Assembly: GCA_027484165.1 (NCBI GenBank)
Contig: JAIXWH010000144.1
Coordinates: forward strand, 1-40,720
Source: Chitinophagaceae bacterium
Lineage (GTDB): Bacteria; Bacteroidota; Bacteroidia; Chitinophagales; Chitinophagaceae
Length of the DNA: 40,720 nucleotides
Direction of reading: 5' to 3'
Below, in pieces: positions 31,897 through 39,266 of the stretch; the stretch's first letter is position 1, and every line of letters begins with the position of its first letter. The position numbers were made by a program, and so were the translations under genes. The notes under the pieces are model-generated. The model was not told where the DNA came from, did no database searches, and was given only the letters and a program-made list of their open reading frames with translations.

Positions 31897-32505
31897 TCAA
31901 TCCATAAAAGAGCCCGCTCCTTCTCTGATTACAATACATTCTCCTGATGTACAATCCACAACCGTTGAAGGCGTCATCCCGCCAATACCTCCATCTATTA
32001 CCATGTGTAATCTGTTTTCAAAATTTTCGTGGATGATTTCTGGGTCGGTATAATCTTCAACATTATCGCCAGGAAGAGAAGTGCTCAAAATGGGATTTCC
32101 CAGTTCTTCAAGAATTCGCTGACAAATAATATTATCAGGAATCCTCAGTCCTATGGTTGACTTTTTATTTTGTAACAGTTTGGGTACCTGCTTACTTGCC
32201 GGTAATATGAAAGTAAAAGGACCAGGCAAATGACTTTTCAGCGTACGATAGATTGGTGTGTCTATGGGTTTGGTGAAGTCACTTAAATGGCTCAGGTCTC
32301 TGCAAATGAAAGAAAGCATCGCTTTGGAAGGCTGTATATTTTTAATCTGACAGATTTTTTCTATGGCTTTAGGTTGAAAAATATCGCATCCCAATCCATA
32401 AATAGTATCGGTGGGATAAACGATAACGCCACCCGATTTCAGGCATTCTACAACTTGTTTGATGAGGCGTTCCTGTGGATTTTGAGGGTGAATTTGTAGA
32501 ATCAT
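31897..32505 (-). CDS. L-threonylcarbamoyladenylate synthase (TsaC/YwlC/Sua5 YrdC domain)
   Basis: 202 residues, a YrdC-domain protein. It makes threonylcarbamoyl-AMP, the first step of t6A37 formation in tRNA. Motifs: GGVIVYPTDTIYGLGCDIFQ, KNIQPSKAMLSFICRDLSHL, GPFTFILPASKQVP, TIGLRIPDNIICQRIL, GNPILSTSLPGDNVEDYTDP and STVVDCTSGECIVIREGAGS. There is no Sua5 C-terminal domain. Divergent from the PfkB kinase gene. Confidence 0.92.
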   Translation of the reverse strand: MILQIHPQNPQERLIKQVVECLKSGGVIVYPTDTIYGLGCDIFQPKAIEKICQIKNIQPSKAMLSFICRDLSHLSDFTKPIDTPIYRTLKSHLPGPFTFILPASKQVPKLLQNKKSTIGLRIPDNIICQRILEELGNPILSTSLPGDNVEDYTDPEIIHENFENRLHMVIDGGIGGMTPSTVVDCTSGECIVIREGAGSFMD

Positions 32506-32562
32506 ATCCTACAATTTAAAACAAATAATCTTGAAGAAGAAAGAAATGAAGATTTTATGTCC

Positions 32563-32570
32563 TACTTTTG
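32563..32570 (+). promoter_or_regulatory. -7 promoter element (TACTTTTG) of the kinase gene
   Basis: TACTTTTG fits TAnnTTTG and lies 34 bases before the chosen ATG at 32605. It argues against translation from the upstream in-frame ATG at 32557. Confidence 0.55.
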
Positions 32571-32604
32571 CTCGGTTTTTTTCAAATTTTCAAAACTCTT
32601 TTAT

Positions 32605-33528
32605 ATGTCATTAATTACAGTTGGTACGATGGCTTTTGATGCTATTCAAACTCCTTTCGGAAAAGTAGACAGAATTGTTGGTGGTTCTGCAACCTATGTT
32701 GCCTATGCTGCGAGCAATTTTATCAACGATGTAAAGCAAATTTCAATCATTGGAAATGATTTTCCTGCAGAAGAAATTCAATCTCTTGAAAAAAGAGGTG
32801 TCAATCTTGATGGCGTTGAAAGAGTTGCAGATAAAAAATCTTTTTTTTGGAGTGGGAAGTACCATATGGACATGAACACAAGAGATACGCTTGTAACCGA
32901 CTTGAATGTATTAGCTGATTTTAATCCAATCGTTCCTGAAAGCTATCAGGGAAGCGAATTTTTAATGTTGGGAAATTTGATGCCTAAATTACAATTGAGT
33001 GTGATCAACCAATTAAAAGTAAAACCAAAGTTAATCGTAATGGATACGATGAACTTTTGGATGGATATTGCTTTGGATGATTTGAAAGAAGTGTTGAAAA
33101 AAGTAGATGTGTTATTAGTGAATGATAGTGAGGCGCGTCAGTTAAGTGGAGAGTTTTCTTTGGTGAAAGCTTCGCGTAAAATTATGGAAATGGGACCTCA
33201 ATTCTTAATTATTAAGAAAGGAGAACATGGTGCATTGTTGTTCCATAAAAATCATGTATTTCACGCACCTGCGTTACCGTTAGAAGAAGTGTTTGATCCA
33301 ACAGGTGCCGGCGACACTTTTGCCGGAGGGTTTATTGGTCATATTGCAAAAACAAACGACATCAGCTTTGATAATATGAAAACTGCAATCATTGTAGGTA
33401 GTGCGTTAGCAAGCTTTTGTGTTGAAAAATTTGGACCAGAAAGAATGAAGGAAATTACAAAAGAAGATATCGATGCAAGAATAAGCGAGTTTGTGCAATT
33501 AGTGAGTTTTGATATCGATTTAGTTTAA
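32605..33528 (+). CDS. PfkB family carbohydrate kinase
   Basis: 307 residues. The ribokinase fold is visible: LITVGTMAFDAIQTPFGKVD then RIVGGSATYVAYAASNF at the N-terminus, and FDPTGAGDTFAGGFIGHIAK with the catalytic Asp237 in the DTFxGG anion hole. PfkB kinases phosphorylate sugars or nucleosides; the substrate is not clear. The start at 32605 is preferred because an upstream ATG (32557) precedes the -7 element. The small membrane protein gene starts two bases after its stop. Confidence 0.88.
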   Translation: MSLITVGTMAFDAIQTPFGKVDRIVGGSATYVAYAASNFINDVKQISIIGNDFPAEEIQSLEKRGVNLDGVERVADKKSFFWSGKYHMDMNTRDTLVTDLNVLADFNPIVPESYQGSEFLMLGNLMPKLQLSVINQLKVKPKLIVMDTMNFWMDIALDDLKEVLKKVDVLLVNDSEARQLSGEFSLVKASRKIMEMGPQFLIIKKGEHGALLFHKNHVFHAPALPLEEVFDPTGAGDTFAGGFIGHIAKTNDISFDNMKTAIIVGSALASFCVEKFGPERMKEITKEDIDARISEFVQLVSFDIDLV

Positions 33529-33530
33529 TT

Positions 33531-33833
33531 ATGCTCGACATTATTATTTTATATTTTCTGTTGAAAAAAATTGGATTGCTTGCCAAGGAAAAAGGTGTAA
33601 GCAGTGTAAAGTGGAAAATCCTGACTGTACTTTCATGGTTTGTATTTGAAGGCATAGGTGTTGATTTTGCACTTGCATGGGCGGGGTTGGGCGAAATTAA
33701 AAGTGTTACTCAGTTCAGCTCAATTATAATTTCTAATCCTGGCGTTATGTTGTTTGCTTATTTCTGTGCTTTCGGTGGCTATCTTTTAGTTAGATATCTG
33801 TTGGAAAGAAAGCCGAATCAACAAGAGCAATAG
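33531..33833 (+). CDS. Small membrane protein, uncharacterised
   Basis: 100 residues with hydrophobic stretches about residues 3-14 (DIIILYFLLKKIGLL), 30-48 (LTVLSWFVFEGIGVDFALAW) and 66-90 (IISNPGVMLFAYFCAF). It looks like a two- or three-helix integral membrane protein. No family is recognised. It begins two bases after the PfkB kinase stop, so the two genes form an operon. Confidence 0.75.
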   Translation: MLDIIILYFLLKKIGLLAKEKGVSSVKWKILTVLSWFVFEGIGVDFALAWAGLGEIKSVTQFSSIIISNPGVMLFAYFCAFGGYLLVRYLLERKPNQQEQ

Positions 33834-33846
33834 TTTTCAAATCCAA

Positions 33847-35583
33847 TCATCCTTTTACTACAATAGTATTTTTGAATTTGCGAACCCTTCCTTTCAGATT
33901 AAACACTTCTGTATAGATAATGTAAATTCCTTTGGATAGCTTTTGGTTTTGTTCGTTAAGCCCGTCCCACATGAACTGTCCTGATCTTCCACACAAGGCT
34001 CTGCGCTGAATTTGTTTTACTAATCTTCCGTTTACATCAAACAACGAAATGTTTGCAACATATCCGGGTTCATCAAAATTATATTTTATAGCAGCCATAT
34101 CATCAACACCATCGTTATTCGGCGAAATTATTTTAGGTTCAACATGAATCATTCCTTCGTAAGCGCCATCAGTATATGATTGTGAATTTTTATAAGTTGG
34201 TGTTCCATAACCCATACTGCTCGAAGCGGAATGCCAATTCTGTTCATCGTTTGATGTGCTGTTTGCGTTTATCCTTTCCAGTGAAACACCTTCAGCATTG
34301 TCGATCAGTTTAAAATGCCAATCATCTTTGTAATCAACCCTGTCAATTATTTTTCCTTGTTCGTTCATTACAATAACATGGCCTTGATCGTCATTCATTG
34401 ATGGAATCGAGTTGACTTTAATGATATTATCGGGTTGTTTTACCAAATAATGACTCTTAACAATTGAAGGACTTTCGGTTAAAACAATATAATCGTCTGG
34501 AAACAAAAGAAAATTCTGTTCAGAAATAGCAGTGATGTTATCGATGTTTCCAAGCGAATTTAAGTTTGCGATATACAGGTTTTTTAGATTAAGAATATCC
34601 CGGCTTCGATTGTACAACTCTACATAATCAACTCCATCAGCTTTAGGATTAAATAAAATTTCATTTACTACCACATCCAAACTATCAGCATGTTCAAATA
34701 ATCCTGTTTGTGAGTGATTGTATGATCCTATTTCGTTTAAAACACAATCCACAACACCGCTTACCGAAATACTATAGGTTTTATTTCTATTTAGAGGCGT
34801 AGGTAACTCCAGCAAAATTTTATCGAACAATGGGGAAAGCGGTTTTGCTACAAGTGGATTTCCGATTCCATCATTTATACTATAATGTGAGATATTGGAT
34901 GCTTCTGCACTATCGAGAGGTTCATTAAAATATAAAATCAAATGGGTGCTGTCGATTGCAAATGTTCTTACAAGTTTAGGATAAGTAATATCGCTATTAA
35001 AAGCATCCACGCTATTCATCTGGCCTGGTGTTCCACCTGCTATTGCATTGCTTGCGGTCCAATTATCAAATCGCGAACAGGGATTATTCAAGTCAACCAT
35101 TTCCAAACTCCATCCACCTTGTTTTTTAAAATCACTCTGGTACCATTCATCAGAGTAATCAACCGCATGAATGGTTCTGCCATCAGGAGCAATGAGTATA
35201 ATCAAATCACCAGTGTTAGAAAGAGAAGGAAAGCTGGTCACGCTAATTACGCTTCCAAAAACACTCATCTCTGGTACCGATCCACTACTGCAAATAATTA
35301 TGCTACTATCGGGTTTTAAAATAAAAGATCGCATAGGTCCGCTAGTGGCGGATGATTTTCCTATTCGCCAGTTTTGCAGATTAATTTCATTGAGAGATTT
35401 GTTTCTTAATTCTAACCACTCACAATTGGGTAAGCCAAATGAAGGAGTTGGATCTGCCATAATTTCATCAATTACAATATCATATCTGTTTACCAAAGAG
35501 TAGGGAATGATGGAATCTAATTTATTAAATGCATTTGACGAATGAATAATCATCATTAAAATGATGGTTGGTATTGCTTTCAT
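33847..35583 (-). CDS. Lamin-tail-domain secreted protein with gliding-motility/T9SS C-terminal domain
   Basis: 578 residues. A signal peptide covers about residues 1-19 (MKAIPTIILMMIIHSSNAF). A first lamin-tail-domain-like module (DIVIDEIMADPTPSFGLPNC, EWLELRNKSLNEINLQNW) and a second (VVVNEILFNPKADGVDYVEL, YNRSRDILNLKNLYIANLNS) flank an Ig-like middle with YNDSTHLILYF-like TFAIDSTHLILYFNEPLDSA. The C-terminal segment (EPKIISPNNDGVDDMAAIKY then NFDEPGYVANISLFDVNGRL) is a CHU_C or gliding-motility-associated domain, the type used for export by type IX secretion. It is expected on the cell surface. The exact role is unknown; it is convergent with the small membrane gene. Confidence 0.85.
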   Translation of the reverse strand: MKAIPTIILMMIIHSSNAFNKLDSIIPYSLVNRYDIVIDEIMADPTPSFGLPNCEWLELRNKSLNEINLQNWRIGKSSATSGPMRSFILKPDSSIIICSSGSVPEMSVFGSVISVTSFPSLSNTGDLIILIAPDGRTIHAVDYSDEWYQSDFKKQGGWSLEMVDLNNPCSRFDNWTASNAIAGGTPGQMNSVDAFNSDITYPKLVRTFAIDSTHLILYFNEPLDSAEASNISHYSINDGIGNPLVAKPLSPLFDKILLELPTPLNRNKTYSISVSGVVDCVLNEIGSYNHSQTGLFEHADSLDVVVNEILFNPKADGVDYVELYNRSRDILNLKNLYIANLNSLGNIDNITAISEQNFLLFPDDYIVLTESPSIVKSHYLVKQPDNIIKVNSIPSMNDDQGHVIVMNEQGKIIDRVDYKDDWHFKLIDNAEGVSLERINANSTSNDEQNWHSASSSMGYGTPTYKNSQSYTDGAYEGMIHVEPKIISPNNDGVDDMAAIKYNFDEPGYVANISLFDVNGRLVKQIQRRALCGRSGQFMWDGLNEQNQKLSKGIYIIYTEVFNLKGRVRKFKNTIVVKG

Positions 35584-35737
35584 ATTGGGAGATTTTTGAC
35601 AAAACTATTTATTGAAAATAGTTCAACATCGGAATTGGAGTTTTATGAGAACTTAAATGTTTACAAACGATTTTCTTTACTGTATTAAATTTTATCTATT
35701 TTTTATCGGGTTACTTCGATTCCCCTTTATTATGAGT

Positions 35738-35745
35738 TATTTTTG
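35738..35745 (+). promoter_or_regulatory. -7 promoter element (TATTTTTG) of asd
   Basis: TATTTTTG fits TAnnTTTG, 15 bases before the asd ATG. The divergent spacer 35584-35737 otherwise shows nothing notable. Confidence 0.5.
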
Positions 35746-35760
35746 TAAAAATTTATTTTT

Positions 35761-36750
35761 ATGAGAGTTGCAGTTGTAGGCGCTACTGGTTTGGTAGGAA
35801 CAAAAATGTTACAGGTGTTGGCAGAAAGAAATTTTCCTGTGAGTGAATTGATTCCAGTAGCATCTGAAAAATCGGTAGGAAAGAAAATTACCTATAAAGC
35901 AAAAGAATATACAATTGTAAGTATGCAGTCTGCAATTGACGCTAAACCCAACGTGGCTATCTTTTCTGCTGGAGGAAGTACGTCTTTAGAGTGGGCTCCA
36001 AAATTTGCAGAGGCGGGGATAACAGTAATTGACAACTCAAGTGCCTGGAGAATGGACCCTGATAAGAAACTGGTAGTTCCGGAAGTTAATGCAGAAGTGT
36101 TAACACCAAACGATAAAATCATTGCCAATCCAAATTGCTCAACCATTCAACTGGTGGTGGTATTGAAGCCTCTTCATGAGAAATATAAAATCAAAAGAGT
36201 AGTAGTAAGCACTTATCAAAGTGTTACGGGTACTGGTGTTAAAGCGGTTAATCAGTTGATGAATGAGAGAAAGGGAATTGAAGGCGAGATGGCTTATAAA
36301 TATCCGATAGATTTAAATGCAATTCCTCATATAGATGTGTTTTTGGATAATGGTTATACCAAAGAAGAGATGAAGATGACCAATGAAACTAAAAAAATTA
36401 TGGGGGATGAAAGTATTTCACTAACGGCAACCTGTGTACGCATTCCAACAATTGGAGGCCATAGCGAATCAGTGAATATTGAATTTGAGAATGATTTTGA
36501 AGTGGAGGAAGTGAAAGCTCTTTTATCAAAAACTCCCGGAGTTGTTTTGCATGATGATGTTGCTAATTTCGTTTATCCCATGCCAATAAACGCTCACGAT
36601 AAGGATGATACTTTTGTAGGAAGAATCAGAAGAGACGAGACTCAGCCTAAAACGATGAATTGCTGGGTGGTGAGCGATAACCTTCGTAAAGGAGCTGCTA
36701 CCAATGCAGTTCAAATTGCAGAGTATTTGATGGAGAAGAAGTTCATTTAA
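35761..36750 (+). CDS. asd: Aspartate-semialdehyde dehydrogenase
   Basis: 329 residues. It reduces aspartyl phosphate to aspartate semialdehyde, the branch point to lysine/diaminopimelate, threonine and methionine. The NADP fold starts RVAVVGATGLVGTKMLQVLA; the catalytic Cys126 is in IIANPNCSTIQLVVVL; the acid-base His234 in TIGGHSESVNIEFE; and YQSVTGTGVKAVNQLMNE is a substrate-binding segment. It is monocistronic and its product feeds methionine synthesis, the pathway of the metH pair. Confidence 0.96.
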   Translation: MRVAVVGATGLVGTKMLQVLAERNFPVSELIPVASEKSVGKKITYKAKEYTIVSMQSAIDAKPNVAIFSAGGSTSLEWAPKFAEAGITVIDNSSAWRMDPDKKLVVPEVNAEVLTPNDKIIANPNCSTIQLVVVLKPLHEKYKIKRVVVSTYQSVTGTGVKAVNQLMNERKGIEGEMAYKYPIDLNAIPHIDVFLDNGYTKEEMKMTNETKKIMGDESISLTATCVRIPTIGGHSESVNIEFENDFEVEEVKALLSKTPGVVLHDDVANFVYPMPINAHDKDDTFVGRIRRDETQPKTMNCWVVSDNLRKGAATNAVQIAEYLMEKKFI

Positions 36751-36763
36751 AATGTTATAACTT

Positions 36764-36782
36764 GAGGCTTTAGCCTTTTAAA
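36764..36782 (+). terminator. Possible asd terminator
   Basis: AGGCT, loop T, AGCC(T), then TTTAAAAA: a short stem followed by T-rich sequence, 14 bases past the asd stop. Confidence 0.5.
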
Positions 36783-36800
36783 AAATTATGTTTTTTTCCG

Positions 36801-36815
36801 CCGGTCTGCGACCGG
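36801..36815. repeat. Perfect hairpin CCGGTC-tgc-GACCGG after asd
   Basis: A 6-bp G+C-rich stem with a three-base loop, after an AGGCTttAGCCttttaa hairpin at about 36766-36781 that resembles a terminator of asd. The 225-base gap 36751-36975 contains these and the palindrome at 36962-36982 and no credible gene. Confidence 0.55.
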
Positions 36816-36958
36816 TGTGTTTTACACAAAGAAATCACTTTGGCATCTAGACCCGACACTATTACAAAAAAATTATAAATACAAAAAGGAAAAATCTTTT
36901 TTATCAGAAAGAATAAAACAGTTTTTTAACGTGGAAATGGTACAAAATTTCCTTTGTC

Positions 36959-36977
36959 ACCATTTAAATGGTGGGCT
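36959..36977. repeat. Palindromic element copy 1 (CACCATTTAAATGGTGGGCTA)
   Basis: CACCATTTAAATGGTG is a perfect 16-base palindrome and is followed by GGCTA. The same string ACCATTT(A)AAATGGTGGGCTA recurs at 37984-38010, with one base more in the loop. It lies at the 3' edge of the oxidoreductase gene. Confidence 0.65.
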
Positions 36978-37659
36978 ACTTGCAATTTTCAATAGTAGAA
37001 GCAAGCTTTATCATTTCATCATTTTCAAAAGCTGTCTGATGCTGCTCTCTCACACCCATTACAAACATCGCTTTTGCTAACTGTACAGATGTGATGCTTA
37101 GATTTTTTCCCAGGTATTTTATAATAGGATATACAAGTCTAAATAACCTGTACATGAAATTGGGTTCTTTTCTTTTATTAACAGGATAAATATATCCGGG
37201 TCTGGCGCTGTGAAAATTAGATTTGAAAATATCGTAGAGTTGATTTTCTGCCAAGCCCTTATATTTGGCAAACAACACCCTGCTCTTTTCTGTTCTATCG
37301 GCACCAGCGCCGCTTAATAATATAAATTTGGATGAAGGCCAATGTGATATGATTTCCTTGCCTAATGCCGTTGGATAATCAACTGTTATTTGTTTAAATA
37401 AACTTTTATCTACAGCACCCGTGTAAACTCCAATACAAAAAAACACAACATCTATTTGATCCGATATTGAAGAAAGAATATTGTAATCCAAAAAATTATT
37501 AATGACAACCTCTTGAATTTTTTGATTTTTATGTTGAGTGGGGTTTCTGGAAAGCAAATAAATTTTGTTGATCTCTTTCGATTCCATACAAATCTGCACC
37601 AATTCATTGCCTACCATTCCGGATGAGCCGGCAATTAAAATATTTTTAGGAGCAGACAT
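36976..37659 (-). CDS. NAD(P)-binding oxidoreductase (SDR-like, NAD_binding_10)
   Basis: 227 residues. An N-terminal Rossmann fold: APKNILIAGSSGMVGNELVQ with GSSGMVG (GxxGxxG), then KIYLLSRNPTQ and VVFFCIGVYTGAVDKSLFKQ, VDYPTALGKEIISHWPSSKF, ILLSGAGADRTEK, and KYKGLAENQL with RPGYIYPVNKRKEP. The pattern matches the HTATIP2/NAD(P)H-binding subgroup of atypical SDRs in Bacteroidota. The catalytic step and substrate are not known. It is on the minus strand facing asd, and its 3' end abuts a copy of the palindromic element. Confidence 0.85.
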   Translation of the reverse strand: MSAPKNILIAGSSGMVGNELVQICMESKEINKIYLLSRNPTQHKNQKIQEVVINNFLDYNILSSISDQIDVVFFCIGVYTGAVDKSLFKQITVDYPTALGKEIISHWPSSKFILLSGAGADRTEKSRVLFAKYKGLAENQLYDIFKSNFHSARPGYIYPVNKRKEPNFMYRLFRLVYPIIKYLGKNLSITSVQLAKAMFVMGVREQHQTAFENDEMIKLASTIENCK

Positions 37660-37712
37660 TTATTATTTCCTTTCTAATAAAATTTAGACATTTCTTTTGC
37701 AGGATCGACAGA

Positions 37713-37892
37713 TTATTCATTATCATCACTTTTTTCTTCCCAATACCTACAATAAAAAAACTCCCCTAATTCATCTATTAACTCTTTAGGATATCCATTT
37801 TCAACAAGCCATTTATTTACATCTTTTACATCATCTGGAATAGACTTTGGAAAACCATATCTCCAACCAGATGGCGGGTCTATCATTCTCAT
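37713..37892 (-). CDS. Small uncharacterised protein (59 residues)
   Basis: A 59-codon frame from ATG at 37892 (or ATG at 37886), reading MRMIDPPSGWRYGFPKSIPD then DVKDVNKWLVENGYPKELID and a C-terminal GEFFYCRYWEEKSDDNE. The PPSGWRYGFPKxIPDDV pattern and acidic character look like a real compact protein; no signal or membrane segment is present. It lies in the 361-base gap between the oxidoreductase and korB, which is otherwise AT-rich. I do not recognise a described family; similar short genes occur next to mobile elements, but that is an inference. Confidence 0.6.
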   Translation of the reverse strand: MRMIDPPSGWRYGFPKSIPDDVKDVNKWLVENGYPKELIDELGEFFYCRYWEEKSDDNE

Positions 37893-37983
37893 TTCTTACT
37901 ATTTTCAAATAAATATTTTACTTTGAAGTATACACACCACTTTTATCTTTAATGGTTTCGGGTTGCAGTGTTTATGATCTTCT

Positions 37984-38010
37984 AGCCCACCATTTAAAAT
38001 GGTGGGCTAT
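37984..38010. repeat. Palindromic element copy 2 (TAGCCCACCATTTAAAATGG...)
   Basis: TAGCCCACCATT, loop TAA, AATGGTGGGCTA: 12-bp perfect arms. It is a longer version of the element at 36959-36977 and lies just after the korB stop. The two copies bracket the oxidoreductase and the 59-residue gene. Confidence 0.75.
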
Positions 38011-38020
38011 GATAATATAA

Positions 38021-39052
38021 TTATGCTATCGTCCAAGTTTCATTACCCCTCAATAATTTATCCAAATCACCCTTTCCCTTTTGTGCGATTATTTCTTCAA
38101 CTTGCATGGTCATCACGTCTTCATAACAAGCTCTATCGGTTTCATAAAAAACACCAAAAGGTCTTGGAAGATGACCTTGCAAAGAAGGGTCATCAAACAT
38201 TCTCACTAATATCTGAGCTTTATAAAAATCCCTTTCATCGTGTATCCATAAATCAGCTGTGCTTGATCCTTCAGTCAAATCAACAATAACAGGCTTAAAG
38301 CCATCAAGCTTAATTCCTTTATTTTGATTGGCGCCAAAAACCAACGGTTTTCCATGCTCCAAAAACAACGCTTCTTCCATTTTTGATCCCTTCTCTGTAA
38401 ACACTTCAAAAGCGCCATCATTAAAGATGTTACAGTTTTGGTAGATCTCTAAAAACGAAGTTCCCTTATGCGCATTGGCTCTTAATAACATAGCCTGCAA
38501 ATGTTTTGGATCTCTGTCCATCGATCTGGCAATAAAGCTTCCATCTGCTCCCATAGCTAATGCTAAAGGATTAAAAGGATGATCGATACTTCCGAAAGGA
38601 GTGCTCTTGGTTACTTTATGTTCTTCTGATGTTGGTGAATACTGACCTTTGGTTAAACCGTAAATCTGATTGTTGAACAACAATACATTTACATCAAAGT
38701 TTCTTCTCAATAAATGAATGGTATGATTTCCACCTATACTCAATCCATCTCCATCACCTGTTACAATCCAGATGCTCAATTCAGGACGAGCAGCTTTTAA
38801 TCCGCTGGCTACTGCTGTTGCTCTTCCATGAATGCTGTGCATGCCGTAGGTATTCATGTAATAAGGAAAACGACTGCTGCAACCTATACCCGACACAATC
38901 ACAATATTCTCACGTGGTATACCAAGTGTAGGCATTACCTTCTGAACCTGAGCCAAAATAGAATAGTCGCCGCAACCCGGACACCAGCGAACTTCCTGGT
39001 CGGTTGCAAAATCTTTGGCAGTTAATGGGGCTATTGTAGTAGAGTCACTCAT
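38021..39052 (-). CDS. korB: 2-oxoacid:ferredoxin oxidoreductase beta subunit
   Basis: 343 residues. It decarboxylates a 2-oxoacid (2-oxoglutarate in KorAB) with thiamine diphosphate and reduces ferredoxin. A CPGC motif (C24, C27) in EVRWCPGCGDYSIL and C58 in GIGCSSRF are the usual cluster ligands, and the ThDP site is IWIVTGDGDGLSIGGNHTIH with LLFNNQIYGLTKGQYSPTSE. The family normally has the alpha subunit gene korA directly upstream; here the upstream neighbour is a divergent transporter, so the alpha partner is elsewhere or missing. A TAACTTTG -7 element (39072-39079) lies just upstream on the minus strand. Confidence 0.93.
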   Translation of the reverse strand: MSDSTTIAPLTAKDFATDQEVRWCPGCGDYSILAQVQKVMPTLGIPRENIVIVSGIGCSSRFPYYMNTYGMHSIHGRATAVASGLKAARPELSIWIVTGDGDGLSIGGNHTIHLLRRNFDVNVLLFNNQIYGLTKGQYSPTSEEHKVTKSTPFGSIDHPFNPLALAMGADGSFIARSMDRDPKHLQAMLLRANAHKGTSFLEIYQNCNIFNDGAFEVFTEKGSKMEEALFLEHGKPLVFGANQNKGIKLDGFKPVIVDLTEGSSTADLWIHDERDFYKAQILVRMFDDPSLQGHLPRPFGVFYETDRACYEDVMTMQVEEIIAQKGKGDLDKLLRGNETWTIA

Positions 39053-39071
39053 AATTAAATAATTGTAGATG

Positions 39072-39079
39072 CAAAGTTA
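39072..39079 (-). promoter_or_regulatory. -7 promoter element (TAACTTTG) of korB
   Basis: On the minus strand TAACTTTG fits TAnnTTTG about 20 bases before the korB ATG. The divergent spacer 39053-39266 shows no gene. Confidence 0.5.
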
Positions 39080-39266
39080 CTATTAAATCTGTCAAATTGA
39101 GGTAAGAAGAGCATCTGGTAAGCGTAATACTTATGTATATTATTTGTACTGCTGTCGTAATATTGCAAAATCTCAGTATCATCAATTTTAAAAGATTGAT
39201 TTTACAATAAAAATCATCCCTAATTAATTCAATCTTAATTATATTTAATCCACTAATTTTCCACCT

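Noticed and set aside
36817-37080. 87-residue plus-strand frame after asd
   Set aside because: It overlaps the palindrome and the antisense end of the oxidoreductase and has no coding-like features.
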